DNA of 64,000 nt from Cognataquiflexum gelatinilyticum (GCF_024813435.1 NZ_JANAEZ010000003.1:124001-188000); one strand, 5' to 3'. Counted from the first letter of the stretch, positions 1 through 8,256 are shown. The notes: a model not told the origin generated them from the letters alone. Numbers and translations are program-made.

Positions 1-515
1 TGGTTGTATGAAAATGAGGCTTGCAATTCCCATTGATGGCTAAGTTCAAAGGAAAGTTTTGGCGCAATAAAAAGTAAAAAACTGATCGGAGCACTAAAGA
101 AGGTATTCCTTGGATTTTCGAAAGGGTCATAAATCCGGGTAAGGTAGCTTACCCCCATTCCTGTAGAAAGACTGGCCGACCACCTGTCAGTTCTGAAAAG
201 GTATGGTTCAAAACTCCCTGAAAGGTTCCATGCCTGCCCCAACTCTTTGGGATTTTGAAAATCTACGACCAATAGGTTTAGCCCCAAATAATGGAAACAA
301 TTGCAGGCTTCCCAGTTTTTGCGGGTTGTTCTCATCCATTGGGAAGATATGTTCAGGGAAATGGGTCGGCTGGAAGCCAGATCCTGGAGTTCAGGATTAT
401 GGGCAATTATCCATCCATATTGACTTTCCAGCCCGATCTTGTGAGAGTTGACCTGCGCTTCTGCATTTACAGGCAAAAAACTGAGAATAAGAAAAATAAA
501 GACTGCCTTTTTCAA
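1..515 (-). CDS. PagL-like acyloxyacyl hydrolase (lipid A 3-O-deacylase family), 5' part, runs off left edge
   Basis: Reading the minus strand from about 515 gives an uninterrupted frame to the window edge. It starts with a lysine-rich signal peptide ending near AEAQ and continues with IGLESQYGWIIAH, HNPELQ, the CNCFHYLGL segment and LTRIYDPFENP. This pattern is typical of Bacteroidota outer-membrane acyloxyacyl hydrolases, which trim acyl chains from lipid A. The C-terminal part with the expected catalytic His-Ser pair lies outside the window. There is no ATG in frame between the upstream stop (579-581) and the signal peptide, so the start is probably TTG at 513-515 or TTG at 549-551. Two plus-strand open frames here (203-451, 291-611) are shadows. 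Confidence 0.72.
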   Translation of the reverse strand, partial: MKKAVFIFLILSFLPVNAEAQVNSHKIGLESQYGWIIAHNPELQDLASSRPISLNISSQWMRTTRKNWEACNCFHYLGLNLLVVDFQNPKELGQAWNLSGSFEPYLFRTDRWSASLSTGMGVSYLTRIYDPFENPRNTFFSAPISFLLFIAPKLSFELSHQWELQASFSYN

Positions 516-846
516 TATTTTCTTTTTTTGATTTCTACGAAAATGAAACAAAGAGGTATAGGCCTTAAATATGTTTTTTTATTCTTTTCACTGATAAACT
601 TTTCTGATTAAATATTAACCAAAAGGATTTTCAAGGTGAATTTTCTCCAAAATGAGTCCTCTTAATGTTTTGAAATAAACAATATCGGAAGAATAATCGC
701 AGAATTTTGAGGTCTCGCTGGTATTCAAATTCCAATAATTTTCAGGAAACTGTGTTTCGCCTTTCCTTCAAGAAACCGCCTGAAAAAAATAAAATACATC
801 TGCCTCGATTTTAATTATTTTCGCCGATCGTTATTGATTATTTCTT
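516..846. other. Intergenic region, divergent
   Basis: AT-rich stretch between the minus-strand deacylase and the plus-strand PepSY gene. I see no coding frame with a sensible protein, no tRNA and no strong hairpin. It should hold both divergent promoters, but I could not place either with a clear TTG-N19-21-TAnnTTTG match. Confidence 0.5.
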
Positions 847-1404
847 ATGATTTCTAAAAAAGCCCATCAAACCCGTATCTACAGGCGAATACACAAATGG
901 ATTAGTATAGTCTTTGTGTTTTTCCTTGTGGTCATTGGCATTACGGCTATTCTTTTGGCTTGGAAAAAAGAATTGGGTCTCATCCCCAAAACCCAAACTA
1001 CGAAAGTCGAGAATCCTTCGAATTGGATTCCCTTGGAGAGAATGATGGAGATCGGGCAAACATTTGTTAGGGACAGTCTTAAAAAAAGTGATTTGATCGA
1101 CAGGATAGATGTCAGACCTGAAAAGGGAATTGCAAAGATTGTCTTTAAAAGGCATTTTACCGAAATTCAGGTAGATGGCTACTCGGGAGAGATACTTTCA
1201 GTAAGCCAAAGAAACTCTGATCTTGTTGAAAAAATCCATGACGGAAGCATTTTAGATTTTTTGATGGTTTCCGATTCCGAAATTTCCAAAATCACCTACA
1301 GTACCTTGACTTCAGTTGTCTTGCTTTTGCTTTGTTTTACGGGTTTTTTTTTATGGTATTTGCCTAGGTTGATAAAGAAATTAAAAAACCGGAAGGCCTC
1401 CTAA
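847..1404 (+). CDS. PepSY-associated transmembrane protein
   Basis: 185 aa. A short basic N-terminus (KAHQTRIYRRIHKW) is followed by a transmembrane helix at about residues 18-40, an extracytoplasmic PepSY-like segment at about 60-145 (including EIQVDGYSGEILSVSQR) and a second helix at about 152-172 ending in a basic tail. This is the short form of the PepSY-associated TM family, which often accompanies iron or redox membrane proteins; its molecular function is unknown. It stands upstream of the Na/Pi symporter, separated by 52 bases that contain a separate -7 box, so the two may not be strictly co-transcribed. The ATG is the first in frame. Confidence 0.8.
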   Translation: MISKKAHQTRIYRRIHKWISIVFVFFLVVIGITAILLAWKKELGLIPKTQTTKVENPSNWIPLERMMEIGQTFVRDSLKKSDLIDRIDVRPEKGIAKIVFKRHFTEIQVDGYSGEILSVSQRNSDLVEKIHDGSILDFLMVSDSEISKITYSTLTSVVLLLLCFTGFFLWYLPRLIKKLKNRKAS

Positions 1405-1431
1405 ATCATTCTAATTGTCACCATTGCTTTC

Positions 1432-1439
1432 TATATTTG
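1432..1439 (+). promoter_or_regulatory. Candidate -7 box for the Na/Pi symporter gene
   Basis: TATATTTG matches the Bacteroidota -7 consensus TAnnTTTG exactly and lies 17 bases before the ATG at 1457. There is no TTG at the expected 19-21 base spacing upstream (the nearest, 1415-1417, is 14 bases away), so the promoter would be weak or activator-assisted. Confidence 0.4.
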
Positions 1440-1456
1440 GTTTAGGTTGAAAGGTT

Positions 1457-3109
1457 ATGGATCATGTTGACTTTGACTTTTGGAAATTTTTTGCAGGGAT
1501 AGGGATTTTCCTATGGGGGATTTTTCAACTTGAAAATGCGATCAAGGAAATCGGCGGTAATTCTCTCAAGCATTTGATGCATAGGTTTACCGGATCTGCC
1601 TGGAAGGGTATTTTGACCGGGACTTTGGTGACTGCTATTCTGCAGAGCAGTTCACTTGTCACACTAATGGTATTGGCATTTTTGGGCGCAGGTGTGTTAA
1701 ATCTCAAAAATGCCCTTGGTGTTGTCTTGGGAGCAAATCTCGGGACTACCGCCACAGCTTGGATTGTAGCTACTTTGGGATTCAAGTTAAGTGTGGAAGC
1801 TTTTTCACTTCCATTTCTCGGATTTGGTAGTTTCCTTTTTTTATTTTTGAAAGACAGGCCTTTTCTTAAAAACTTGGGAGCAATTTCCATTGGTTTCGGT
1901 TTGCTGTTTTTAGGACTTGATTTTATGAAAACATCCATAGAAGAAGTTGCCGGCGGTATGGATCTGGAAAGTCTCCAAGGCCATGGAACTTGGCTTTTCC
2001 TGATTGTCGGATTGATTATTACAGCCGTGATCCAATCAAGTTCGGCTGCCATTGTTATTGTCTTGAGTACAATGAATGCAGGTTTGATCGGATTGACAGA
2101 AGGCGCTGCGATGGTCATCGGGGCCAATATCGGTACAACAGTGACCCTTGGAATCGGATCCTTAGGAGGAACAGCAGACAAAAAACGTCTTGCATTTGCC
2201 CATTTTTTGTTCAATGTGGTTACGGGGATTTTGATTTTTCTTTTATTGGATTGGGTGCTTCAATTTTCAATGACCGTATTTTCAGTTGAAGACCCTTTGA
2301 TGGAATTGGTGTTATTCAATACTTTACTCAATGCAATCGGAATCCTGTTGTTCTATCCTTTTATTGCTCCATTGGAGAGATTTCTTAAAAAGCTGTTTAA
2401 AAAAGATGAACCACAGGGCATTTCTAAATACATCAAAAACGTAAGTACCAAACTTCCCTCAGTGGCATTGGAAGCTTTGGAAAAAGAAATTCTATTGGCC
2501 TATGAGGCTACCACAAACTTCATTGTCAATTTATTGAATAACGGTGAAACAAATGATGAGAACATTTCGATTTGGAGGAAGATTTTGTATCAGCCTATAG
2601 ATTTGCTCAATGAATATAACAGGATAAAAAGCCTAGAAGACGAGATTACCAAATACCATATTCTTCTTCAGGAAGAGTTTTTGAGTGAAAAAGAAGCACA
2701 AAAGCTGACTTCCTTGATGTTGTCTCTCCGGACTATGGTTTTTGCCGCTAAAGACATCAAGGATGTCATGCACAACATCAGAGATATGGAAGATGAAGAA
2801 GATCGTCTTGTAGTGGAACTACATGGCAAGATCAAGTCCTATATCATGTCTTTTCTTGGGAAAATGGATGATTATAAAAATTTGGAGACAGTACCGGAAA
2901 AGGAACCTTCATGGATCAATGAAAATGCGAAGCAATATAAAATATGGATTTCCGAATTATATGAAGACATGAAATCAAACAACCTTGAATTTCCTATATC
3001 TACCCTTACAAATGTCCTCAAACAGGTAATTTCCAGTATGGACAATTTGGGAAGTGCTGTGATTCATTGGAAACACCAAAAGAAGGAAGTTATCGATGTG
3101 ATGCCTTAA
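1457..3109 (+). CDS. Na/Pi cotransporter family protein with C-terminal PhoU-like domain
   Basis: 550 aa, usual length for the NptA/YjbB family. Two inverted halves each carry the signature QSSS (about residues 63-66 and 193-196) followed by GANLGTT and GANIGTT motifs, which form the substrate and sodium site of PF02690 transporters. About eight to ten hydrophobic helices fill residues 8-310. From about 330 to 545 the protein is helical and charged, matching the PhoU-like regulatory extension. It is expected to move phosphate with sodium across the inner membrane, inward or as efflux. A strong terminator follows at 3117. The downstream gene is convergent. Confidence 0.9.
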   Translation: MDHVDFDFWKFFAGIGIFLWGIFQLENAIKEIGGNSLKHLMHRFTGSAWKGILTGTLVTAILQSSSLVTLMVLAFLGAGVLNLKNALGVVLGANLGTTATAWIVATLGFKLSVEAFSLPFLGFGSFLFLFLKDRPFLKNLGAISIGFGLLFLGLDFMKTSIEEVAGGMDLESLQGHGTWLFLIVGLIITAVIQSSSAAIVIVLSTMNAGLIGLTEGAAMVIGANIGTTVTLGIGSLGGTADKKRLAFAHFLFNVVTGILIFLLLDWVLQFSMTVFSVEDPLMELVLFNTLLNAIGILLFYPFIAPLERFLKKLFKKDEPQGISKYIKNVSTKLPSVALEALEKEILLAYEATTNFIVNLLNNGETNDENISIWRKILYQPIDLLNEYNRIKSLEDEITKYHILLQEEFLSEKEAQKLTSLMLSLRTMVFAAKDIKDVMHNIRDMEDEEDRLVVELHGKIKSYIMSFLGKMDDYKNLETVPEKEPSWINENAKQYKIWISELYEDMKSNNLEFPISTLTNVLKQVISSMDNLGSAVIHWKHQKKEVIDVMP

Positions 3110-3116
3110 AAAAAAG

Positions 3117-3157
3117 CAAAAGACCTTTGAGAAATTTTCTCAAAGGTCTTTTTTTTT
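3117..3157. terminator. Bidirectional rho-independent terminator
   Basis: A near-perfect hairpin with arms AGACCTTTGAGAAA and TTTCTCAAAGGTCT, flanked by an A-run on the left and a T-run on the right, sits between the convergent symporter and stress-protein genes and can serve both. Confidence 0.92.
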
Positions 3158-3173
3158 AAAACAGACTTTGCTA

Positions 3174-3998
3174 TTAAATTTTGATACTCAGGACTGCAAT
3201 ATCAGATTTGTATAGCACGGTGTCAGTTACCCCGACTTGGTATGTTGACATGCCTTTTCTATTTCCTGAGGCAATACCTATAAAACCTATTTTTCTGGTC
3301 TTTGCAAATTCAACTATCCCATTTTCGGGTTCTGTATGGCAATAGACATGTTTATGGATCACCAAATCTTCAAATCCCTTGGCGTAAGCATCCATCCTTG
3401 ATTCTGCGATATCTGAATTGACAAAATGGGAAGGTGTATTGACAAACAAGAAATGGACAGAGGTATGAAAATCTTTCAATACTGCTTTCATTTTAGTAAA
3501 GGCAGGCCTTGAATCTTCATTGAACATGGAAGCAAAAACCATTTTCCTTAAGTCATTTCCGCTAAGTATTTTTTTGACCGCCATTACAGGACAATCTGCA
3601 TTTCGGAGAACATGTTGGATTGTTGATCCTATAAACTTTCCTTCCTGATAACCTGCACCATAAGCGCCTATTACAATTAGGTCAGCTTTGTGTTTTTGGG
3701 CCACTTCCAATATGACATGCTGGGGTACTCCTATTTCCACTACAGTTTCGACAGGTACAGCATGCAGTTTATGTTCCAAAACAAACGCTTTCAATTTATC
3801 TTTTGCTTCTGCTTCCAGATCCAGTATTTCGATGTTCTTTGCTTTTTGTTCATTTGATAAGCTATTCCAGTCTAACAATGAACTGACAACATTCACGCAG
3901 GTAATGCTGCTATTGGCTTTTTGTGCGATTTTCAAAGCACTCAATAAAGCAAAATCTGAATAGGAGGAAAAGTCGATGGGGACGATTATTCTTTTCAT
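3174..3998 (-). CDS. Universal stress protein, tandem UspA domains
   Basis: 274 aa with two UspA-like domains. The first (about 1-142) begins KRIIVPIDFSSYSDFAL and ends with the ATP-binding signature G-x2-G-x9-G-(S/T), seen as GAYGAGYQEGKFIGST. The second (about 150-274) is diverged and lacks a clear signature but ends with the typical SDIAVLSI strand. Cytosolic; such proteins respond to starvation, oxygen limitation or membrane stress. A Crp/Fnr-type palindrome at 4058-4071 lies 60 bases upstream of the ATG, which would fit oxygen or energy control of the kind known for other usp genes. Confidence 0.9.
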   Translation of the reverse strand: MKRIIVPIDFSSYSDFALLSALKIAQKANSSITCVNVVSSLLDWNSLSNEQKAKNIEILDLEAEAKDKLKAFVLEHKLHAVPVETVVEIGVPQHVILEVAQKHKADLIVIGAYGAGYQEGKFIGSTIQHVLRNADCPVMAVKKILSGNDLRKMVFASMFNEDSRPAFTKMKAVLKDFHTSVHFLFVNTPSHFVNSDIAESRMDAYAKGFEDLVIHKHVYCHTEPENGIVEFAKTRKIGFIGIASGNRKGMSTYQVGVTDTVLYKSDIAVLSIKI

Positions 3999-4057
3999 GG
4001 TTATCGGATTTTTGGTTGCTAATTTCCTAAAGGTCCGGAATTAATCGAAAAAATTCT

Positions 4058-4071
4058 ATGATCAAAATCAT
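4058..4071. promoter_or_regulatory. Candidate Crp/Fnr-family operator between usp and SDR genes
   Basis: ATGATCAAAATCAT is a perfect 5-4-5 palindrome with the TGAT-N4-ATCA core of FNR-type sites. It lies between divergent genes, 60 bases from the usp start and 74 from the SDR start, and about 1 kb from a crp/fnr-family gene. No good -7 box is placed at the class II distance on either side, so its direction of action is unclear. Confidence 0.5.
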
Positions 4072-4144
4072 GTGAATATCTGATTGTTTTCCTGTTTAAG
4101 TATTTGTTTATGAGATAGATTTGATAAATCAATGTCAAAAGACC

Positions 4145-4909
4145 ATGAAACCATTACACAATAAATCCATCATAATTACCGGAGGAGCAGGGGGTATCGG
4201 AAAGGCCACTGCACGGATGTTTCTTGATGAAGGAGGCACGGATGTGCTCTTGGTAGACATAAATCCAAAAGCATTGGAGGAAGCAAAAATAGAGTTAAAC
4301 CATTCCGGAGTACAAACTTATGTCGCTGATATCAGTAAGTCTAATGATGTAAAAGCTTATACCGACAAAGCCGTGGAACTGTTTGGTAAACTGGACGTGG
4401 TTTTTTTGAATGCAGGGTATGAAGGGATAGTAAAACCATTGACAGATTATCCTGAAGATATTTTTGATAAAGTTCTTGATATCAATGTCAAAGGTGTTTG
4501 GCTTGGTTTGAAATATGCTTTTCCACATATGCAAAAATCAGGTGGCTCAATTATCATCACTTCATCCGTTGCGGGACTTACAGGAACTGCCCAGATGATG
4601 GCATATACCACCAGCAAGCATGCTGTGATCGGTAGCATGAGGGTGGCCGCTTTGGAAGGCGCTCCTCATAACATCAGAGTCAATTCTGTCCATCCAGGAC
4701 CTGTTGACAACAGAATGATGAGGTCTTTGGAGGAAGGATTTGCTCCGGGAGCTGGTAGCCAAGTCAAAAAAGGCTTTGAAAGTCAAATTCCTTTGGGAAG
4801 ATATGCAACCAATGAAGACATCGCTTCCATGGTTACCTTCCTTGCCTCAGATAAAAGCAAGTATATTACCGGATCCATGCATATCGTAGATGGTGGATTC
4901 GTCATTTAA
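4145..4909 (+). CDS. SDR family NAD(P)-dependent oxidoreductase
   Basis: 254 aa from the ATG at 4145; an in-frame TTG at 4121 would add eight unlikely residues. Classical short-chain dehydrogenase: nucleotide-binding TGGAGGIGKAT near residue 11, acidic VDINPKA after beta-2 (suggesting NAD preference), NAG at beta-4, the active-site SSVAG serine, and YTTSK as the catalytic Tyr-x3-Lys. It ends with the usual YITGSMHIVDGGF. Closest flavour is 3-oxoacyl-ACP reductase or glucose dehydrogenase-like SDRs, but the substrate cannot be told. A terminator follows directly. Confidence 0.88.
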   Translation: MKPLHNKSIIITGGAGGIGKATARMFLDEGGTDVLLVDINPKALEEAKIELNHSGVQTYVADISKSNDVKAYTDKAVELFGKLDVVFLNAGYEGIVKPLTDYPEDIFDKVLDINVKGVWLGLKYAFPHMQKSGGSIIITSSVAGLTGTAQMMAYTTSKHAVIGSMRVAALEGAPHNIRVNSVHPGPVDNRMMRSLEEGFAPGAGSQVKKGFESQIPLGRYATNEDIASMVTFLASDKSKYITGSMHIVDGGFVI

Positions 4910-4932
4910 TTTCATAGGGTTAAAAAGGTTAA

Positions 4933-4966
4933 AAAAGGCTGGAAGGATTTTCAGCCTTTTTTTTTG
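4933..4966 (+). terminator. Rho-independent terminator after the SDR gene
   Basis: AAAGGCTG and CAGCCTTT arms around a loop of about ten bases, followed by nine T. The T-run abuts the Crp/Fnr box at 4965-4980, so the next promoter starts right behind this terminator. Confidence 0.88.
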
Positions 4967-4980
4967 TGATAGTTGTCACT
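4965..4980 (+). promoter_or_regulatory. Candidate Crp/Fnr-family operator, autoregulatory
   Basis: TGTGATAGTTGTCACT contains GTGA-N6-TCAC, matching the Crp/Fnr half-site arrangement. Its axis (4972.5) lies 29.5 bases before the first base of the -7 box at 5002, so it would be centred near -41.5. It sits upstream of the crp/fnr-family gene itself. Confidence 0.6.
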
Positions 4981-5001
4981 AAATTGCTCCTGTGACAAGG
5001 A

Positions 5002-5009
5002 TATTTTTG
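5002..5009 (+). promoter_or_regulatory. -7 box of the crp/fnr-family gene
   Basis: TATTTTTG is an exact TAnnTTTG match, 15 bases before the ATG at 5024. No TTG stands at the -33 position (about 4978-4981), as expected if the bound activator replaces it. Confidence 0.6.
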
Positions 5010-5023
5010 ACCAAACTTTGACT

Positions 5024-5677
5024 ATGGAATTAGAAGATTTAAAACAAAAATTACCCAACATAACTGACCCTGCGCTTTTGAAAGCACTTTTGGAAAATGG
5101 TAAAGAGTTGGTGTTTCAACCCGGAAAAGTAATTACTGAACCGGGACAATTTGTGAAAATGGTTCCGATTGTCTTGGAAGGTTCTATCAAAATCATGAGG
5201 ATGGATGAAGACGGGAAGGAACTTTTTCTTTATTATTTAGAACCCGGCGAAACCTGTGCACTTTCTTTGACTTGCTGTACCTCTTCACGGCCAAGCGAGA
5301 TCAAGGCAGTCACTGAGGAACGCACAGTGATATTGGCTGTGCCTGTAGAAAAACATGAGGAGTGGTCTGACCATTTTAAACAATGGAAAGATTTTGTGGC
5401 TATGACGTATCAGTCAAGATTTCATGAAATGTTGGTTGCATTGGATGCAGTGGCATTCAAAAGAATGGATGAACGCCTAATGCGGTATATCCTTACCAAA
5501 ATGAAACAACACAAATCCAATGAATTGCATACCACCCATCAGGAAATTGCAAATGAATTAGGAACCTCCAGGGAGGTGATATCAAGATTACTGAAGCAGT
5601 TGGAGAAGAAAAAATGGATAGAACTCGGTAGAAACATCATCTATGTCAGGGATGATTTCGAAGAATTGATCAGCTAA
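5024..5677 (+). CDS. Crp/Fnr family transcriptional regulator
   Basis: 217 aa from ATG 5024 (the in-frame TTG at 4973 lies inside the operator region and is rejected). Residues about 20-125 form a cyclic-nucleotide-binding-like beta-barrel (LVFQPGKVITEPGQ, LEGSIKIMRMDEDGKELFLYY). Residues about 150-215 form the winged helix with HQEIANELGTSREVISRLL; the recognition helix E-x2-S-R resembles FNR, the preceding Arg resembles Crp. A cysteine cluster (TCALSLTCC) in the sensor domain could bind a metal or sense redox, but the FNR N-terminal Fe-S cysteines are absent. The ligand is unknown. Related palindromes occur before this gene, sulP, the DUF983 gene and usp. Confidence 0.9.
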   Translation: MELEDLKQKLPNITDPALLKALLENGKELVFQPGKVITEPGQFVKMVPIVLEGSIKIMRMDEDGKELFLYYLEPGETCALSLTCCTSSRPSEIKAVTEERTVILAVPVEKHEEWSDHFKQWKDFVAMTYQSRFHEMLVALDAVAFKRMDERLMRYILTKMKQHKSNELHTTHQEIANELGTSREVISRLLKQLEKKKWIELGRNIIYVRDDFEELIS

Positions 5678-5695
5678 AATCATCAATAAAATAGA

Positions 5696-5741
5696 AAAAA
5701 TAACCCCCGAAAGCGCTTTTGTTTTTCGTGGGTTATTTTTT
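5696..5741. terminator. Bidirectional rho-independent terminator
   Basis: ATAACCC-CCGAAA and TTTCG-TGGGTTAT arms, A-rich on the left and seven T on the right, between the convergent crp/fnr and carbonic anhydrase genes. Confidence 0.88.
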
Positions 5742-6358
5742 TAGACGATGCTTGGTTTGATGTTATATTTCTTCTTCAGGTCATGTACCATTCCAGTATT
5801 GAAATCAAACACCCATGCATAAAGCTTTAACTTATTTCCTGAATCAATCGCCTGTCTGTAAATTGAAGTCTGTTTGATGTTTTCTATTTGTTCCAAGACG
5901 TTCAATTCAACAAGTCTGTTAAGTCTGGTATTTTGGTCTTCGATGCTGTTCAATTCTGATTTATGGTGTCTGATTACATCTTTGATGTTTGCCAGCCAAT
6001 TGTCAATCAATCCGTTTGAATTGTTTTCATAGGCGGCTTTGACTCCACCGCATCCATAATGGCCATAGACAATGATATCCCTAACCCCGAGATTTTCTAC
6101 GGCAAACTGCATTACAGAAAGGAAATTGAGGTCAGTATGTGACACAACATTGGCGATATTCCGGTGGATAAAAAGTTCACCAAGTTCTGAACCCAAAACC
6201 ATTGAAGGCGAAACGCGGCTATCCGAACATCCCAATAGAAGTGCTTTAGGATGCTGACCTTCTTTCAAGACATCAAAATATTCTTCGTTTTGGGACAATA
6301 CAGTTTTGACCCAATTTTGGTTATTTTCTAGGTAGTGGTTGATATCGGTCGCGCACAT
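5741..6358 (-). CDS. Beta-class carbonic anhydrase
   Basis: 205 aa. Zinc ligands and the catalytic dyad are visible: CSDSRV (Cys, Asp, Arg) near residue 44 and HYGCGG (His, Cys) near residue 100, with HRNIANVV between them. It interconverts CO2 and bicarbonate in the cytosol. The ATG overlaps the stop of the upstream sulP gene by one base (TAATG), indicating translational coupling, so the enzyme is made together with a SulP anion transporter. That pairing suggests bicarbonate uptake or supply for anaplerotic carboxylations. Confidence 0.94.
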   Translation of the reverse strand: MCATDINHYLENNQNWVKTVLSQNEEYFDVLKEGQHPKALLLGCSDSRVSPSMVLGSELGELFIHRNIANVVSHTDLNFLSVMQFAVENLGVRDIIVYGHYGCGGVKAAYENNSNGLIDNWLANIKDVIRHHKSELNSIEDQNTRLNRLVELNVLEQIENIKQTSIYRQAIDSGNKLKLYAWVFDFNTGMVHDLKKKYNIKPSIV

Positions 6359-8109
6359 TACTTTGAATTGGTTTGGGTGGCGTAGGATGAATATTTTTCC
6401 AATGTTTCCTCCGTGATGGCATGGTCAAAAGCAGATAGTGCTGTATTGTCGTCCAAGAAGATATGGTCCGAACCTACGCTTTCCAGCAAAGCCCATCTGT
6501 TCAATACATCCCTAACAGGCCCTTTGATGCTTGTCATAGAAATGTCCATGCCGGATTTTCGCCAGGTATTGATCCACTCATTGAGTTCATGGGCACCCGT
6601 GCTGTCAATGTTGGTCACACTTTCCATGTTGAAAACGAGCATTTTCACTTTCTTTCCTTTTTCAGAAATCCAGAGGTCCAATTTGTCTTTGATAAATTCC
6701 ACATTGGCAAAATATATCGGACCATCAATCCTCACCATCAATAAATCATCCCTTACTTCGAGATTTTTGAATCTGCTGATGTTTCTAAAAGTATTAGTTC
6801 CAGGTACTCTTCCAAGTTGGGCAATGTGAGGCCTTGAAGCCCTGTAGATGATTACCAACAAGGACAAGACCATACCTGAGATAATTCCTGTTTCGATCCC
6901 TAAGGTCAGCGTGATGACAAATGTGGCGACCAACATGGCGAAGTCTGCCTTGTCTTTGTGCCACAAATGCACCGGTTCCTTGAAATCAATCAGTCCAGAA
7001 ACTGCCACCAAGACCACAGCGGCAAGGATGGCACTTGGAAGGTTATAGAATAGTCCTGTGAAAAACAACAAGGTAAGCACGATCAAAATGGCACTGAAGA
7101 TGGAAGAAAGAGTTGTTTTGGCGCCTGCATCATTGTTGACGGCAGTTCTGGAAAATCCCCCTGTCACAGGATATCCCTGAAAAAAGGCAGCCCCAAAATT
7201 AGCCATCCCCAATGCGGTCAATTCCTGATTGGCATTCAATCTATAGTTTTTATGTTTTGCCTGGATCGTTTTTGCCACTGCAAAGCTTTCTGCAAAGCCT
7301 ACCAAAGAAATGGTTAAGGCTATTGGAATCAACGTTCTCCAAGTGTTCAAATCAAAAGAAGGAGTTGAAAATGAAGGTAATCCACTTGGGACATCACCCA
7401 CGATTTTGACTCCTTGGCTTGTCAGGTCCAATCCCGAAACCAATGCAATACCTACTATCACGGCCACCAAAGGTGCCGGAAAGCTTTTATGTATTTTCTT
7501 TCCGTATTTGATGATGATAATGCCGACTACACCAATTCCAAAGGTTATCCAATGGATATCACCGATATTCTGGTATATGGCAACAATCATTTCTTGGATG
7601 TGCTCTGAATTGGGAAGGTTGATTCTAAACAAATGCTTGATTTGGCTCAATCCAATGATAATGGCCGCAGCAGAGGTAAAACCACTGATGACGGGGTGGG
7701 AGAGGAAGTTGACTACAAACCCCAATTTGAAAAGTCCCATACCAAACTGAATCAGACCTACCAAAAAGGCCAAAGAAAGTGCATAAAGTAAATATTGTTC
7801 GGGAGATGATGCATTCAGCGTAGCTATCCCGGCAGCCGTAAGCAAGGAAACCATCGCTACCGGACCTACTGCCAATTGCCTTGAAGTTCCAAATATGGCA
7901 TATAAAATTAGAGGAACAGTCACTGCATAAAGTCCATGGATGGGTTCCAATCCTGCAAGCATTGCATAAGCCATACCCTGTGGGATCAACATGATGCCCA
8001 CCGTTAGACCTGCCGAGAGGTCACCCTGAAGGTCGGATTTCTTGTAGTTTGGCAACCATTCCAAGATAGGGATATACCCTTTTACACTTTGTAGGAAATT
8101 ATTTTTCAT
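6358..8109 (-). CDS. SulP family inorganic anion transporter with STAS domain
   Basis: 583 aa. An N-terminal membrane domain (about 25-430) starts with the family stretch SAGLTVGIMLIPQGMAYA and continues through MANFGAAFFQGYPVTGGFSR. A C-terminal STAS domain (about 455-560) carries LVFNMESVTNIDSTGAHEL. SulP proteins carry sulfate, bicarbonate or other anions. The direct downstream coupling to carbonic anhydrase makes bicarbonate (BicA-like) the best guess, but the sequence alone cannot exclude sulfate. A Crp/Fnr-type box and -7-like box lie upstream at 8176-8220. Confidence 0.93.
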   Translation of the reverse strand: MKNNFLQSVKGYIPILEWLPNYKKSDLQGDLSAGLTVGIMLIPQGMAYAMLAGLEPIHGLYAVTVPLILYAIFGTSRQLAVGPVAMVSLLTAAGIATLNASSPEQYLLYALSLAFLVGLIQFGMGLFKLGFVVNFLSHPVISGFTSAAAIIIGLSQIKHLFRINLPNSEHIQEMIVAIYQNIGDIHWITFGIGVVGIIIIKYGKKIHKSFPAPLVAVIVGIALVSGLDLTSQGVKIVGDVPSGLPSFSTPSFDLNTWRTLIPIALTISLVGFAESFAVAKTIQAKHKNYRLNANQELTALGMANFGAAFFQGYPVTGGFSRTAVNNDAGAKTTLSSIFSAILIVLTLLFFTGLFYNLPSAILAAVVLVAVSGLIDFKEPVHLWHKDKADFAMLVATFVITLTLGIETGIISGMVLSLLVIIYRASRPHIAQLGRVPGTNTFRNISRFKNLEVRDDLLMVRIDGPIYFANVEFIKDKLDLWISEKGKKVKMLVFNMESVTNIDSTGAHELNEWINTWRKSGMDISMTSIKGPVRDVLNRWALLESVGSDHIFLDDNTALSAFDHAITEETLEKYSSYATQTNSK

Positions 8110-8175
8110 AGCTGAAATTCTATTCTCAAGTTAGCAAAATTCAAGGACTTGTATGTTTAGCCCTGAAATCATCCC

Positions 8176-8183
8176 CAAAATTC
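8176..8183 (-). promoter_or_regulatory. Candidate -7 box of the sulP-carbonic anhydrase operon
   Basis: On the minus strand GAATTTTG matches TAnnTTTG in all defined positions but the first. No -33 TTG is present at the correct spacing. The predicted 5' leader is about 60 bases. Confidence 0.4.
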
Positions 8184-8204
8184 CAAAAAAATGGACTTGG
8201 AATT

Positions 8205-8220
8205 TGTGATGATTGTTACG
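8205..8220 (-). promoter_or_regulatory. Candidate Crp/Fnr-family operator of the sulP operon
   Basis: TGTGATGATTGTTACG carries GTGA-N6-TTAC, one mismatch from a perfect palindrome, and 12 of its first 15 bases equal the box before the crp/fnr gene. Its axis (8212.5) lies 29.5 bases from the first base of the -7-like box, the same distance as at the crp/fnr promoter. Confidence 0.5.
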
Positions 8221-8224
8221 CAAT

Positions 8225-8256
8225 AAAAAAAGCCATCCTTTGGGGATGGCTCTTTG
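8225..8256 (-). terminator. Rho-independent terminator of the TonB receptor gene
   Basis: GCCATCC and GGATGGC arms around TTTG, with an A-run on the left that reads as a T-run for the minus-strand receptor transcript. Confidence 0.85.

Noticed and set aside
203..611. Two plus-strand open frames at the left edge
   Set aside because: They run antisense to the PagL-like gene, whose protein has a signal peptide and recognisable family stretches; the plus-strand peptides are of low complexity and have none.
4973..5023. N-terminal extension of the Crp/Fnr regulator from TTG with Cys residues (NCSCDKD)
   Set aside because: It would resemble the FNR Fe-S cysteines, but it covers the operator and -7 box, so ATG 5024 is the better start.
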